Numbered from the stretch's first letter, positions 14,110 to 21,717 are shown. The stretch: DNA of 21,717 nt from DASWOJ01 sp964242325 (GCA_964242325.1 CAXTCI010000080.1:1-21717), one strand, 5' to 3'. The notes: generated by a model from the sequence alone, not told the origin. A program made the numbers and translations.

Positions 14110-15759
14110 TTACAAGTCCCGTGCCGGATCAGCCACGAAGCCACGTTCGACGTATTCGAACCAATCGAAGTCCGCATGCAGCCCGGTGCCAGCCGTATCC
14201 TGGCAGCACATGCCCACGAACGCGCCGGTGAAGTTCGCCGTGCCCGGCGCCGACGCCTCATCGGACAGGATGCTGGCGTCGAAGATGTCGGGCAGCCACT
14301 CCCACCGCGACCCGTCCAGGCTCCAGGCAAACAGCAGCCGCTGGTCGTCCACCTCCACCCGCAGGTGCACCCGACCCGGCGGCAGCGGCACCGGCGTCGA
14401 GAAGCTATCCGACGCCGCACCGTCCGGCAGCGCAGACATCACCCGCAGATGGCGTCCGCCGAAATCGTCGTCGTGCGAGACGTACAGGTAATGGAACTTG
14501 GCGGCATTGTAGTAGCACACCAGCCCGGCCGATTGCTGGTAGTGGCGCGGCTCGAACTCCACCACCGTGCGCGCGCCATAGCAGAACGCTTGCTGCCGCC
14601 GGGCGACAAGCGCCTGGCGGAACACGCTGCCAATGGTGTCGCGGCCGAACAGGCGGAGGTGCCCAGGCCGCTCCGTCAGGCTGAACAACTCCTGCCAACA
14701 CGGCGTGCGGAGCCATTGGAAGTCTATCGGCAGCTCTGGTCCATCGAACTCCGCCCGGGCCGGCGTCGGCGGAAACGGGTGCGGCGGCAGCGCAGGCATC
14801 TCCGGCGCCACCTCCGGCGCGCTGCCCAATTCCGTCACCAGGCGCGGCCAGCCGTCCTCGCCCCAGCGCAGCCGCGCGATCCCGGACTCCCGGCCCAGCA
14901 CGGACCGTCCGCGGTTGCGCAACGGCCGGCTGCACAGGAAGACGATCACAGTCTCCCCGGACTGCGTATCGGCCCAGTCGGCATGCCCGGCCCGCTGCAA
15001 CACCGCGTCCGGCCGGTTTCGGCTGGTGATGATCGGGTTGTCCGGATGCACCTCGTAGGGTCCGAATACCGACCGCGACCGCGCCAAGGTGGCCTGATGC
15101 TGGTAGTAGGTGCCGCCCTCCGCGGTCAGCAGGTAATACCAGCCGTCCCGTTTGTGGATGTGCGGCGCCTCCGTCAGCCCGGCGCGCGTGCCCGTAAAGA
15201 CGTTGCGCCGCTCACCCACCAGCCGCTGCTGCGCCGGGTCGTATTCCTGCACGACGACGCCGCCGAACCGGTTCTTGCCGGGACGGTGGTCCCAAAGCTG
15301 GTTCATCACATAGATGCGCCCGTCGTCGTCCCCGAAGATGGATGGGTCGAACCCGGATGAGTTGAGGAACACCGGGTCCGACCATTCCCCGTCAATCGCA
15401 TCGGCGGTGACGAGGTAGTTGTTGAGGTCGCGCAGCGACGCCCCCGGCGCCCCGCCCGCACCCGACGTCCGGCCATACCGCTTCATGTCCGTATAGATCA
15501 GCGTGAACTTGCCGTTGATCCGGCGCAGCGCCGGCGCCCAAACGCCGCAGGAGTCCGGATCTCCTCGCATGTCGAGCTGGGCCGCCCGGCGCAAGGGCCG
15601 GGTCAGCAGCCGCCAGTGCACAAGGTCGCGGGAGTGGTGGATCTGCACCCCGGGATACCACTCGAAGGTGGAGGTGGCGATGTAGAAGTCGTCCTCCACC
15701 CGCAGGATCGAGGGGTCGGGGTTGAACCCGCGCAGGATCGGGTTCTCGACAGTAGGCAT
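14110..15759 (-). CDS. glycoside hydrolase family 43 beta-xylosidase
   Basis: A 549-residue GH43 enzyme with no signal peptide, so cytoplasmic. The N-terminal five-bladed propeller carries the catalytic base Asp15 (FNPDPSI), the pKa-modulating Asp138 (SGFDPSIFGDDDG) and the general acid Glu197 (LTEAPH), matching the Asp-Asp-Glu triad of Selenomonas beta-xylosidase SXA. Other marks are STFEWYPGV and CGVWAP. The C-terminal ~200 residues form the beta-sandwich of the XynB/SXA subgroup (SLTERPGHLRLFG, ARTVVEFEP, AGLVCYY). Length is normal for the subgroup. Some enzymes of this type also cleave arabinofuranosides. A small insert (TSGAGGAPGAS, about 98-108) before DLNNYLV is unusual. It starts three bases after the second permease gene stops, so it is the last gene of the transporter operon, and the imported oligosaccharide is its likely substrate. 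Confidence 0.93.
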   Translation of the reverse strand: MPTVENPILRGFNPDPSILRVEDDFYIATSTFEWYPGVQIHHSRDLVHWRLLTRPLRRAAQLDMRGDPDSCGVWAPALRRINGKFTLIYTDMKRYGRTSGAGGAPGASLRDLNNYLVTADAIDGEWSDPVFLNSSGFDPSIFGDDDGRIYVMNQLWDHRPGKNRFGGVVVQEYDPAQQRLVGERRNVFTGTRAGLTEAPHIHKRDGWYYLLTAEGGTYYQHQATLARSRSVFGPYEVHPDNPIITSRNRPDAVLQRAGHADWADTQSGETVIVFLCSRPLRNRGRSVLGRESGIARLRWGEDGWPRLVTELGSAPEVAPEMPALPPHPFPPTPARAEFDGPELPIDFQWLRTPCWQELFSLTERPGHLRLFGRDTIGSVFRQALVARRQQAFCYGARTVVEFEPRHYQQSAGLVCYYNAAKFHYLYVSHDDDFGGRHLRVMSALPDGAASDSFSTPVPLPPGRVHLRVEVDDQRLLFAWSLDGSRWEWLPDIFDASILSDEASAPGTANFTGAFVGMCCQDTAGTGLHADFDWFEYVERGFVADPARDL

Positions 15760-15762
15760 GAT

Positions 15763-16611
15763 CTATCCCTTGACGGCGCCGGCGGTCAGCCCGGCCACGA
15801 TATGCTTCTGCGCCACGAAGAAGACGATGACCGTCGGCAGGATCGTCAGCGTGATAAAGGCGAGGATCAGATTCCAGTCGGCCGAATACTCGCCCTGGTA
15901 GGCCATGATGCCCAGGGGCCACGGATACTTGCTGTCGGTATCCAGCATCACCAGCGGCATCAGGTAGGCGTTCCAGCTTTGCACGAAGGCGATGGTGCCC
16001 ACGGTGGCGATGATCGGCCGGGACAACGGCAGCGTGATGTGGCGGAAGAACCCGATGTAGGAGCAGCCATCAATGACCGCGGCCTCGAACAGCTCATGCG
16101 GCAGGTCGCGGAAGAAGCGCCGCAGCAGCAGGATGGCCATCGCCAGCCCAAACGCGGCCTGGGGCAGGGCGACGCCAAGATAGGTATCCAGCAAGTCCAG
16201 GTCCCGCACCCTGATGAACAGCGGCAGGATGGCCGTCGCCGCCGGGAACAGCAGGCCGAGGGTGATGTAGCCCAGCAGCATGGAGCTGCCGAAGAACTTG
16301 ATGTGCGCGAACACGAACGCCGCCATCCCGCCGCACACCAGCGTCACCACGACCGTGATGGTGGAGATCACCAGCGAGTTGCCGAGCAGTTGCCAATAGC
16401 GGGCAGAGGACAGGATGCCGGCATAGTTCTGCCATTCCCACACGTGCGGGATGCCGAACGGGCTGGTGCGCAGCTCACCCAACGACTTGAACCCGCCCAG
16501 CACGGTCGCCACCAGCGGCACCGCGACAAAGCCGGCGACCAACAGGAGGAACAGCGCGCGATAGAGCACCGCCAGATCGAGAGGGCGGCGGCGCAGGACG
16601 GCGTCACTCAT
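15763..16611 (-). CDS. CUT1 sugar ABC transporter permease (MalG-like)
   Basis: A 282-residue inner-membrane permease with about six transmembrane helices, starting after a short basic N-terminus (RALFLLLVAGFVAVPLVATVLGG). The cytoplasmic EAA loop that contacts the ATPase reads ELFEAAVIDGCSYIGFFRHI followed by TLPLSRP, as in MalG-type proteins. The C-terminus (QKHIVAGLTAGAVKG) is the standard one for this family. Its ATG overlaps the end of the upstream permease gene by eight bases (ATGAGTGA), so the two are translationally coupled, and the GH43 gene follows three bases after its stop. With the other permease it would form the translocation channel. Confidence 0.92.
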   Translation of the reverse strand: MSDAVLRRRPLDLAVLYRALFLLLVAGFVAVPLVATVLGGFKSLGELRTSPFGIPHVWEWQNYAGILSSARYWQLLGNSLVISTITVVVTLVCGGMAAFVFAHIKFFGSSMLLGYITLGLLFPAATAILPLFIRVRDLDLLDTYLGVALPQAAFGLAMAILLLRRFFRDLPHELFEAAVIDGCSYIGFFRHITLPLSRPIIATVGTIAFVQSWNAYLMPLVMLDTDSKYPWPLGIMAYQGEYSADWNLILAFITLTILPTVIVFFVAQKHIVAGLTAGAVKG

Positions 16612-17455
16612 TGCGCAGCACCAGTTTTTGATAACTGAACGCGAAGCCGGCGCAGATCAGGAACAGCACCACCCCCACCGCGCTGCCGAAGCCCACGCGC
16701 ATCCGCGTCACGCCGAAGTTGTAAAGGAACGTCACCATCGTCTGCGAAGAGTCGGCGGGTCCGCCACCCGTCAGCGGCATGATGACGTCGAACAACTGCA
16801 GCGAGCCGACGATGGCAAAGAACACCGACAGCCGGATCGTCGGATACATGGCCGGCAGCACGACATGGCGCAGGACCTGGGCGCGGCTCGCGCCGTCGAG
16901 CTGCGCCGCTTCGACTTGGGAGTGGTCCAGTCCCTGCAGGGCCGCGATGAACAGCATCATGTGGAAGCCGAAGTACTTCCACACCACGACGACCAGGATC
17001 GCCGCCATCGCCGTGGCCGGGCTCGCCAGCAGATGCGGCGGGTTGTCCGATCCGAATGCACGCCAGATGCCGGCCAACAGGCCATACTCGCCGTCATAGA
17101 CGAACGAAAAGATCAGCCCGGCGGCAATCTCCGCCAGCACGTAAGGCATGAAGAACAGCAGCCGCAACGCCACCGCACCGCGGAACCGGTTGGACAACGC
17201 AATCGCGAGCGCCATCGCCAGCGGCAACTGCACCAGCAGCGACACCGCAATCACCAGCGCATTGTTGCGCAGCGCCAGCAGGAACGGCCGCGAGGCGAAC
17301 ACTGCCCAATAATTGGCCCATCCGACCCACTGGGTGGGACGCCCGTAGCCGTTCCAGTTGAATCCGCTATACCAGCCGGCCTCCACGACTGGCAGCACCA
17401 CGAACACGGTGAACAGCAGCAGCGCCGGCGGCAGGAACAGCAGGATCGCAGTCAT
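16604..17455 (-). CDS. CUT1 sugar ABC transporter permease (MalF-like)
   Basis: An approximately 283-residue inner-membrane permease with six transmembrane helices beginning ILLFLPPALLLFTVFVVLPV. The EAA loop is QVEAAQLDGASRAQVLRHVV followed by LPAMYP. The TGGGPADSSQTMVTFLY segment is typical of UgpA/MalF-type permeases. The start is uncertain. The ATG at 17455 puts the first helix at the N-terminus, but no good ribosome site precedes it. The frame stays open to a TTG at 17584 that overlaps the binding-protein gene by 19 bases and would add 43 residues, rich in Arg and Gly. A short basic N-terminus (GAGRRKRGGPGGGGR) is common in this family, so a start between the two is possible. Confidence 0.9.
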   Translation of the reverse strand: MTAILLFLPPALLLFTVFVVLPVVEAGWYSGFNWNGYGRPTQWVGWANYWAVFASRPFLLALRNNALVIAVSLLVQLPLAMALAIALSNRFRGAVALRLLFFMPYVLAEIAAGLIFSFVYDGEYGLLAGIWRAFGSDNPPHLLASPATAMAAILVVVVWKYFGFHMMLFIAALQGLDHSQVEAAQLDGASRAQVLRHVVLPAMYPTIRLSVFFAIVGSLQLFDVIMPLTGGGPADSSQTMVTFLYNFGVTRMRVGFGSAVGVVLFLICAGFAFSYQKLVLRNE

Positions 17456-17565
17456 CCGGCCGCCACCGCCTGGGCCGCCCCGCTTGCGCCGTCCGGCGCC
17501 GACGCCGAGCGTCCACAATCCCCGCCCTGGCTTCAGCCGGGCCGGCGCCAACCGCGGGGCAGCGA

Positions 17566-18843
17566 TCAGTTGCCCTGCTCCCAAGCCGCCTGGATTGCAG
17601 CGGCCGCTTCGTCGGGCGTCATGGAGCCGCCAGCGATCTCCGCAACCGCGTCGTTCACCGTGCGGCCCACCGACGGGCCGAGCAACTGATCATAGAAGTT
17701 CTGGTGGTAGGTGGACCGATCCAGCTCATCCGCGAAGTGGCGCTGGAACGGGTTGGTGATCGCCGCCTCCGCGCTGCGCACCACCGGCACGATGAACCCG
17801 GCCGCAGCAAGCTTCGACTGCACATCAGGCGAGACGAACGACTTGATGAAGTCAACCGTAGCCGCCGGCGCGCCCTTGCTGATCACCCAGCCGTTGATGC
17901 CACCCAGCGTATCGGTGGGCTTGCCCTTGCCGCCGGCGACGCCGGGGAAGTCAATCCAGCCAAGCTGCTCGTCTGACAAGCCTTTCTTGTCGGCCGCGAT
18001 GGATTTCTGTTGGGCATAGAACGTGCTGATGACCAGCGACATCGCCGCCTTGCCATCGGCGAACAGGCCGACCGAGGGCAGATACTTCGTGCCGAGCATG
18101 CCCGCCTGGAACGGCTGCAGGTCCACGAGCTGCTTGAAGTCGGCGCCCGCCTTCACGAACGGCGCCGCCTTGAAGCCGCCATCCCGGTTGGCCATCGCCG
18201 CGTCAATGGCGTCCTTCCCGCCCTCGCGCAACGCCAGGGCCGAGTAATACAGCGCCAAGGGCCACTTGTCGGCGCCACCCGACGTCAGCGGCGTGATGCC
18301 GGCGGCCTTCAGCGTCTTCACCGCCGCCAGCAGGTCATCCCAGGTCTTGACCTTGTCGCCATCAACGCCGGCGCGGTGGAACAGGTCCCTGTTGTAGATG
18401 AACCCCACGACCGTCAGGGTCTGCGGGATGCCGTAAACCCTGCCGTCCACGGTGAACGGACCGACCGCGGCCGGGTTGAGCTGGTCCGCATAGCCTTTAA
18501 CCTGCGCGGTGATGTCCTGCAGCACCCCGGCCTCGACCTGTGCCCGCAGCACGCCTCCGGCCCAACTGTAGAACATTGCCGGCTTATCGCGGCTTTGCAG
18601 CATGGTGGTCAGCTTGGCCTTGTAGGCCTCATTCTCGATGTATTGCGGGTCAACCTTCACCCCTGGGTGGGTCGCCTCGAACTGGCGCGCGGCACCGTTC
18701 CAGACCGCGATCTGAGCCGGATTGACCTCGACGTGCAGCCACTTGACCGCTTCGTCGGCGCGCGCGGGCGCCAACGGCGCTGCCATGATTGGGGCGAACG
18801 CCACGGCTGCTGCTGCAACGCTCAGGCGAACGAATGTCCTCAC
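17566..18843 (-). CDS. CUT1 ABC transporter sugar-binding protein (SBP_bac_1)
   Basis: A 425-residue periplasmic solute-binding protein. The signal peptide starts MRTFVRLSVAAAAVAFAP and probably ends at APARA before DEAVKW. The mature part shows the cluster B fold: a first-lobe start (WLHVEVNPAQIAVWNGAARQFEATHPGVKV written in pieces: ATHPGVKVDPQYIENEAYKA), YGIPQTLTVVGFIYNRDLF in the hinge, and GGINGWVISKGAP in the ligand-proximal second lobe. Ligand class cannot be read directly; the downstream GH43 enzyme suggests xylo-oligosaccharides. The start is GTG at 18843, supported by GGGGAGGAAA five bases before it; the longer open frame upstream lacks a signal peptide. It heads an operon with two permeases and GH43. 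No ATPase gene is present, so a shared multi-sugar ATPase encoded elsewhere must power it. Confidence 0.92.
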   Translation of the reverse strand: MRTFVRLSVAAAAVAFAPIMAAPLAPARADEAVKWLHVEVNPAQIAVWNGAARQFEATHPGVKVDPQYIENEAYKAKLTTMLQSRDKPAMFYSWAGGVLRAQVEAGVLQDITAQVKGYADQLNPAAVGPFTVDGRVYGIPQTLTVVGFIYNRDLFHRAGVDGDKVKTWDDLLAAVKTLKAAGITPLTSGGADKWPLALYYSALALREGGKDAIDAAMANRDGGFKAAPFVKAGADFKQLVDLQPFQAGMLGTKYLPSVGLFADGKAAMSLVISTFYAQQKSIAADKKGLSDEQLGWIDFPGVAGGKGKPTDTLGGINGWVISKGAPAATVDFIKSFVSPDVQSKLAAAGFIVPVVRSAEAAITNPFQRHFADELDRSTYHQNFYDQLLGPSVGRTVNDAVAEIAGGSMTPDEAAAAIQAAWEQGN

Positions 18844-19261
18844 ACTTTCCTCCCCGCGCCGGGTTCTATGCCCGCCGGAGCAACCTGGCATCCCACCGTG
18901 AGGGGCGCAACTCAAATTATGCTTGTCCTCCCGTAGAAGCCCGATCACATTGCTTCCAAGCGGGAGGGGGCGACGATGCTGACGCGGCATAGGCTGCTTA
19001 CGGGCGATGCTAGAAAAAGCCAGGGCAGCGGCTGCCGCGCCGTTGCTGCCCTCAGCCGCACAGGCAGCTTCTATCGCCGTAACGATGATGCACGTTGAGC
19101 AGAACCAAGGATGTTGCCGGCTTCGGCGCCAGCATCGCCCGGCGTCGCGAGGCCGGGCACCCAACAGGCGAGGCCGCGCGTCGAGCACTCGTCCGCAGGA
19201 GCCCCAATGCGTGGCCTCGGCGCAGCAAGCCTCCCAACAACGCGGTGAATAAGGAAAATCC
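18844..19261. promoter_or_regulatory. 418-bp divergent regulatory region between transporter and Gfo/Idh-ThuA operons
   Basis: No convincing gene occurs here. On the minus strand a CATAAT -10-like box (18916-18921) lies 73 bases before the binding-protein start. An inverted repeat, GAAGC (18936-18940) and GCTTC (18952-18956) with an 11-base spacer, sits upstream of it in an operator-like position. A stronger inverted repeat, AGGGCAGC (19022-19029) and GCTGCCCT (19045-19052), could fold in a transcript from either strand. AAGGA lies six bases before the GTG at 19262. A regulator gene was not found in the window. Confidence 0.45.
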
Positions 19262-20362
19262 GTGGACCCCGTTCGTATCGGCCTGATCGGCTGCGGCAAC
19301 ATCAGCGCGGCCTATCTCCGCGCTGCCGCCGCTTATTTCCCGGACATCGCGGTCGTCGCCTGCGCCGACCTGGACGAGAGCCGCGCCCGCGCCCGGGCCG
19401 AGGAGTTCGGCCTGCACGCCACCTCCGTGGACGCGCTGCTTGCCGACCCGGCGGTAGAGATCGTGCTCAACCTGACCGTCCCCCAGGCGCATGTTCCGGT
19501 CGGCCTCGATGCGGTGCGCCACGGCAAGCACGTCCATTGCGAGAAGCCGCTCGGCGCCTCGACCACCGAGGCGCGTACCCTGCTGGATGCGGCGAAGGCG
19601 GCCGGGCTGCGCGTTGGGGTGGCTCCGGACACGTTCCTGGGCGGCGCCCATCAAACCGCACGACGCCTGCTGGACGAGGGCGCGATCGGCCGGACGCTGT
19701 CCGGCACGGCGTTCATGATGAACCACGGCCACGAGCACTGGCATCCCGACCCCGGCTTCTACTACGCGCCCGGGGGCGGCCCGATGTTCGACATGGGTCC
19801 ATATTACCTGACGAACCTGGTCAACCTGCTCGGCCCGGTCGCCCGGGTCACTGGGTTCGCGACGTCCGGCTTCGACCGGCGCACCGTCACCAGCGCACCC
19901 AAGCGCGATACGGTGCTTGACGTCGGGGTGGCGACGCACGTGTCCGGGCTGATGCAGTTCGTAAGCGGTGCGGTCGTCTCGATCGCGACCAGCTTCGACG
20001 TATGGCAGCACCGCCACGGCAACATGGAGCTGTATGGGGCCGAAGGCTCGATGGTCGTCCCAGACCCCAACCGGTTCGGCGGAACCGTCTCGTTGGCCAA
20101 GGGGCGCGAGGCCTGGGCGGACATCCCGCTCAGCCACGGCTACGCGGACGGGAATTTCCGGGCGATCGGCCTGGTGGACATGGCCCGCGCCCTGCGCGCC
20201 GGCCGCCCGCACCGGTGCGATGGGGCGCTCGGGTTCCACGTGCTGCAAATCATGGAAGCGTTCGGCGAAGCAAGCGAGAGCGGCCGCTTCGTCGAGATCG
20301 AAAGCCGGTGCGAGCGCCCCGCGCCGTTGCCGGCCTGGCCTGTCGCCGGCCAACTGGATTGA
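19262..20362 (+). CDS. Gfo/Idh/MocA family oxidoreductase (ThuB-like position)
   Basis: A 366-residue NAD(P)-dependent sugar oxidoreductase. The Rossmann motif GLIGCGNIS spans 7-15 and the signature CEKPLG 93-98. The C-terminal domain has GGGPMFDMGPYYLTNLVNLLGP, in which the usual catalytic His position reads as Tyr-Tyr. It is distinct from the other Gfo/Idh in this window, which has a different N-terminal and substrate region. The GTG start at 19262 is supported by AAGGA six bases upstream. It is followed 31 bp later by the ThuA-like gene and diverges from the sugar-transporter operon, the same relationship that ThuB has to the thu transporter in rhizobia. ThuA and ThuB there are needed to form 3-keto derivatives of disaccharides. 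A similar oxidation here is inference. The stop codon lies in a 16-bp tandem duplication. Confidence 0.9.
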   Translation: MDPVRIGLIGCGNISAAYLRAAAAYFPDIAVVACADLDESRARARAEEFGLHATSVDALLADPAVEIVLNLTVPQAHVPVGLDAVRHGKHVHCEKPLGASTTEARTLLDAAKAAGLRVGVAPDTFLGGAHQTARRLLDEGAIGRTLSGTAFMMNHGHEHWHPDPGFYYAPGGGPMFDMGPYYLTNLVNLLGPVARVTGFATSGFDRRTVTSAPKRDTVLDVGVATHVSGLMQFVSGAVVSIATSFDVWQHRHGNMELYGAEGSMVVPDPNRFGGTVSLAKGREAWADIPLSHGYADGNFRAIGLVDMARALRAGRPHRCDGALGFHVLQIMEAFGEASESGRFVEIESRCERPAPLPAWPVAGQLD

Positions 20363-20379
20363 TGGCCAACTGGATTGAT
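20348..20379 (+). repeat. perfect 16-bp tandem duplication across the Gfo/Idh stop codon
   Basis: GGCCAACTGGATTGAT occurs twice head-to-tail (20348-20363 and 20364-20379), and the next two bases repeat GG again. The first copy carries the TGA stop at 20360-20362 and the second copy pushes the ThuA-like gene 16 bp away. Perfect identity suggests recent slippage. Confidence 0.9.
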
Positions 20380-20393
20380 GGAAGGACTAGAGA

Positions 20394-21050
20394 ATGCGTA
20401 AAGCGTTGATCGTTCATGGCGGTTGGGCCGGGCACGAGCCGGCGGAGTGCGCCGCGGTCGTGGCGGGCATGCTGCGGGAGGACGGGTTCGACGTGACCGT
20501 GGCCGACAGCACCGCGGCCTTCGCGGAGCCCGGGCTGGAGCAAATGAGCCTGATCGTGCCAGTCGTGACCATGGCCACGATCGCCAAGGCCGAGGTTGAC
20601 GCGCTGTATGCCGCGGTCGAGGCGGGCGCCGGACTGGCCGGCTTCCACGGCCAGATGGGCGACAGCTTCCGCAACGAGGTCAAATACCAGTTTATGGTCG
20701 GCGGCCAGTGGGTGGCGCATCCCGGCAACATCATCGACTACACGGTCAACATCACCCGGCCGGACGACCCGGTGACCGCCGGCATCGGCGACTTCGCCTA
20801 CCGGTCGGAGCAGTATTACCTGCACACCGACCCGAACAACGACGTGCTGGCCACCACGAAGTTTGGCGGCACCCATTGTTCCTGGATCGAGGGCCATGTC
20901 ATGCCGGTGGTATGGAAGCGCCGTCATGGCGAGGGCCGGGTGTTCTACAGCGCGCTTGGGCACGTCGCCTCGGAGTTCCAAGTGCCGGAGATGGTTGCCA
21001 TCTTCCGCCGCGGGATGAACTGGGCGGCGCGGGCGGACGCTCCTGCGTAA
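20394..21050 (+). CDS. ThuA-like domain protein
   Basis: A 218-residue cytoplasmic protein of the ThuA family, which adopts a class I glutamine amidotransferase-like fold. It begins MRKALIVHGGWAGHEP and carries GLAGFHGQMGDSF (family GLVxxH region), FMVGGQWVAHPG and EQYYLHTDP, all expected ThuA motifs, with HVASEF and NWAA at the C-terminus. The biochemical role of the family is only partly known; in Sinorhizobium and Agrobacterium, ThuA with ThuB is required to make 3-keto derivatives of trehalose-type disaccharides. Coupling to a Gfo/Idh enzyme here suggests the same kind of two-component sugar oxidation or 3-keto-sugar handling. GGAAGG lies about eight bases before the ATG at 20394. It is co-transcribed with the Gfo/Idh gene. 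Confidence 0.87.
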   Translation: MRKALIVHGGWAGHEPAECAAVVAGMLREDGFDVTVADSTAAFAEPGLEQMSLIVPVVTMATIAKAEVDALYAAVEAGAGLAGFHGQMGDSFRNEVKYQFMVGGQWVAHPGNIIDYTVNITRPDDPVTAGIGDFAYRSEQYYLHTDPNNDVLATTKFGGTHCSWIEGHVMPVVWKRRHGEGRVFYSALGHVASEFQVPEMVAIFRRGMNWAARADAPA

Positions 21051-21124
21051 GGTGGTGCAGCAGCCCGCAGACGCTCACCAGATTTCGGGTTGGATGGCCC
21101 GGTACGGCCGGCGTTCCGAACGAC

Positions 21125-21142
21125 CCGGCCATCTCTGGCCGG
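21125..21142. terminator. GC-rich hairpin between convergent genes, likely bidirectional terminator
   Basis: CCGGCCA (21125-21131) and TGGCCGG (21136-21142) pair perfectly around a TCTC loop, 75 bp past the ThuA-like stop and about 93 bp past the histidine kinase stop on the opposite strand. No T-run follows, so terminator function rests on position and stem strength. Confidence 0.45.
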
Positions 21143-21234
21143 CACAGCATGTGGAAGGATACATCCAACCAACGCGTCACATCGTGGCGCGTCGGATCTG
21201 GTCTGGGACCAAGTGTCGTAGTCAGGCCACTAGG

Positions 21235-21717
21235 CTAGGCGGCAATGGTGTTGCCAGCAGGCCCAGCCGGCACCGGAAACTCCAAAATGCACAGGGTTCC
21301 GCTGCTTGAACTAACGTTTACAGTGCCGCCGACCTGCTGCATGAGCCGCGTGACCAGACCGACTCCGTGGCGGTTGTTCTTGGCCTCAACGTCGTAGCCG
21401 ACCCCATCATCCTGTATCGTGAGTTTCGCGCTGGCTGGGCGAGGATGGGTCAAAGTGATGGTGATTGTTCCACTACGGTTGGGGAAGGCGTGCTTGTAGC
21501 TGTTCGTCACCATCTCCGCGACTACCATGCCCAGCGACGTCACCTGATCCAAATCAAGCAGCACGCTCTCCGAACTGAAGTTGAGCGCCACCGCTTTGCT
21601 CCGCGCTGCCTGCAGGCCAGGCAGGCTCACGCACAAGGCGCGAAGGTAATCGGCCATATCGATCGTCTTGCTCAAACCGATCCCCAGCAAGCTGTCATAG
21701 ACCTGAGCCAGCGTCGT
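21235..21717 (-). CDS. sensor histidine kinase, HisKA_2/HWE-type, 3' part only
   Basis: The C-terminal ~160 residues of a signal-transduction kinase whose 5' end lies beyond the window. The first readable residues (TTLAQVYDSLL, then IDMADYLRALC) match the second helix region of HisKA_2 dimerisation domains, as in PdtaS-type kinases. The ATPase domain follows with an N-box (LGMVVAEMVTNSYKHAF), G1 (IQDDGVGYD) and G2 (NRHGVGLVTRLMQQVGG). The phosphoacceptor His and any sensory domain are outside the window. The frame stays open to the window edge. It converges on the ThuA-like gene and shows no link to the sugar locus. HisKA_2 kinases in alphaproteobacteria often act in the general stress response or in light sensing; which applies cannot be told from this fragment. 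Confidence 0.88.
   Translation of the reverse strand, partial: TTLAQVYDSLLGIGLSKTIDMADYLRALCVSLPGLQAARSKAVALNFSSESVLLDLDQVTSLGMVVAEMVTNSYKHAFPNRSGTITITLTHPRPASAKLTIQDDGVGYDVEAKNNRHGVGLVTRLMQQVGGTVNVSSSSGTLCILEFPVPAGPAGNTIAA

Noticed and set aside
13981..15360. 459-codon open frame on the plus strand across the GH43 gene
   Set aside because: It is antisense to a confidently identified GH43 gene, is arginine-, histidine- and proline-rich, and shows no family motif; long shadow frames are normal in GC-rich DNA.
16628..17689. 353-codon plus-strand frame over the permease genes
   Set aside because: Gln/His/Arg-rich shadow of membrane-protein codons; the minus strand encodes a clear MalF-type permease.
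19052..20353. 433-codon open frame on the minus strand opposite the second Gfo/Idh gene
   Set aside because: Antisense shadow with no motif; the plus strand has intact Rossmann and CEKP motifs.

Overview
The window is GC-rich, gene-dense bacterial chromosome. The gene families (a hybrid bacteriophytochrome kinase, a DUF4142 lipoprotein, a CUT1 sugar ABC system beside Gfo/Idh and ThuA-like genes, and a HisKA_2-type kinase) suggest an alphaproteobacterium, plausibly of the Rhodospirillales/Acetobacteraceae. That placement is inference from gene content, because no rRNA or other marker gene is present. I saw no tRNA, rRNA, CRISPR array, insertion sequence or phage gene.

Left end (1-4.6 kb): a bacteriophytochrome hybrid histidine kinase lies between two decayed metabolic genes on the opposite strand. 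One is a 5'-truncated, twice-frameshifted D(-)-tartrate dehydratase-like remnant. The other is a 5'-truncated D-2-hydroxyacid dehydrogenase remnant. The phytochrome keeps its biliverdin cysteine and PASDIP motif but departs from the family at two residues near the chromophore.

4.6-7.2 kb: a cell-envelope group on the minus strand holds a small secreted protein that looks frameshifted near its C-terminus, a DUF4142 lipoprotein and an outer-membrane beta-barrel protein. About 700 bp without a convincing gene follows.

7.2-11.8 kb: an EthA/MymA-type Baeyer-Villiger monooxygenase diverges from an SDR and an HSL-type esterase whose reading frames overlap. An epoxide-hydrolase-like gene converges on them. 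Together they resemble the oxidative core of the mycobacterial mymA operon, rearranged.

11.9-21.1 kb: a carbohydrate locus. A Gfo/Idh dehydrogenase diverges from an orphan SAM methyltransferase. Then come a GH43 beta-xylosidase and a CUT1 ABC importer (binding protein and two permeases, no ATPase) as one minus-strand operon. It diverges across a 418-bp leader from a plus-strand pair, Gfo/Idh plus ThuA-like. This layout recalls rhizobial thu loci, with a GH43 enzyme added. The simplest reading is uptake and intracellular breakdown of xylo-oligosaccharides or related glycosides, with oxidation of the released sugar. The right edge holds the 3' part of a HisKA_2-type sensor kinase.
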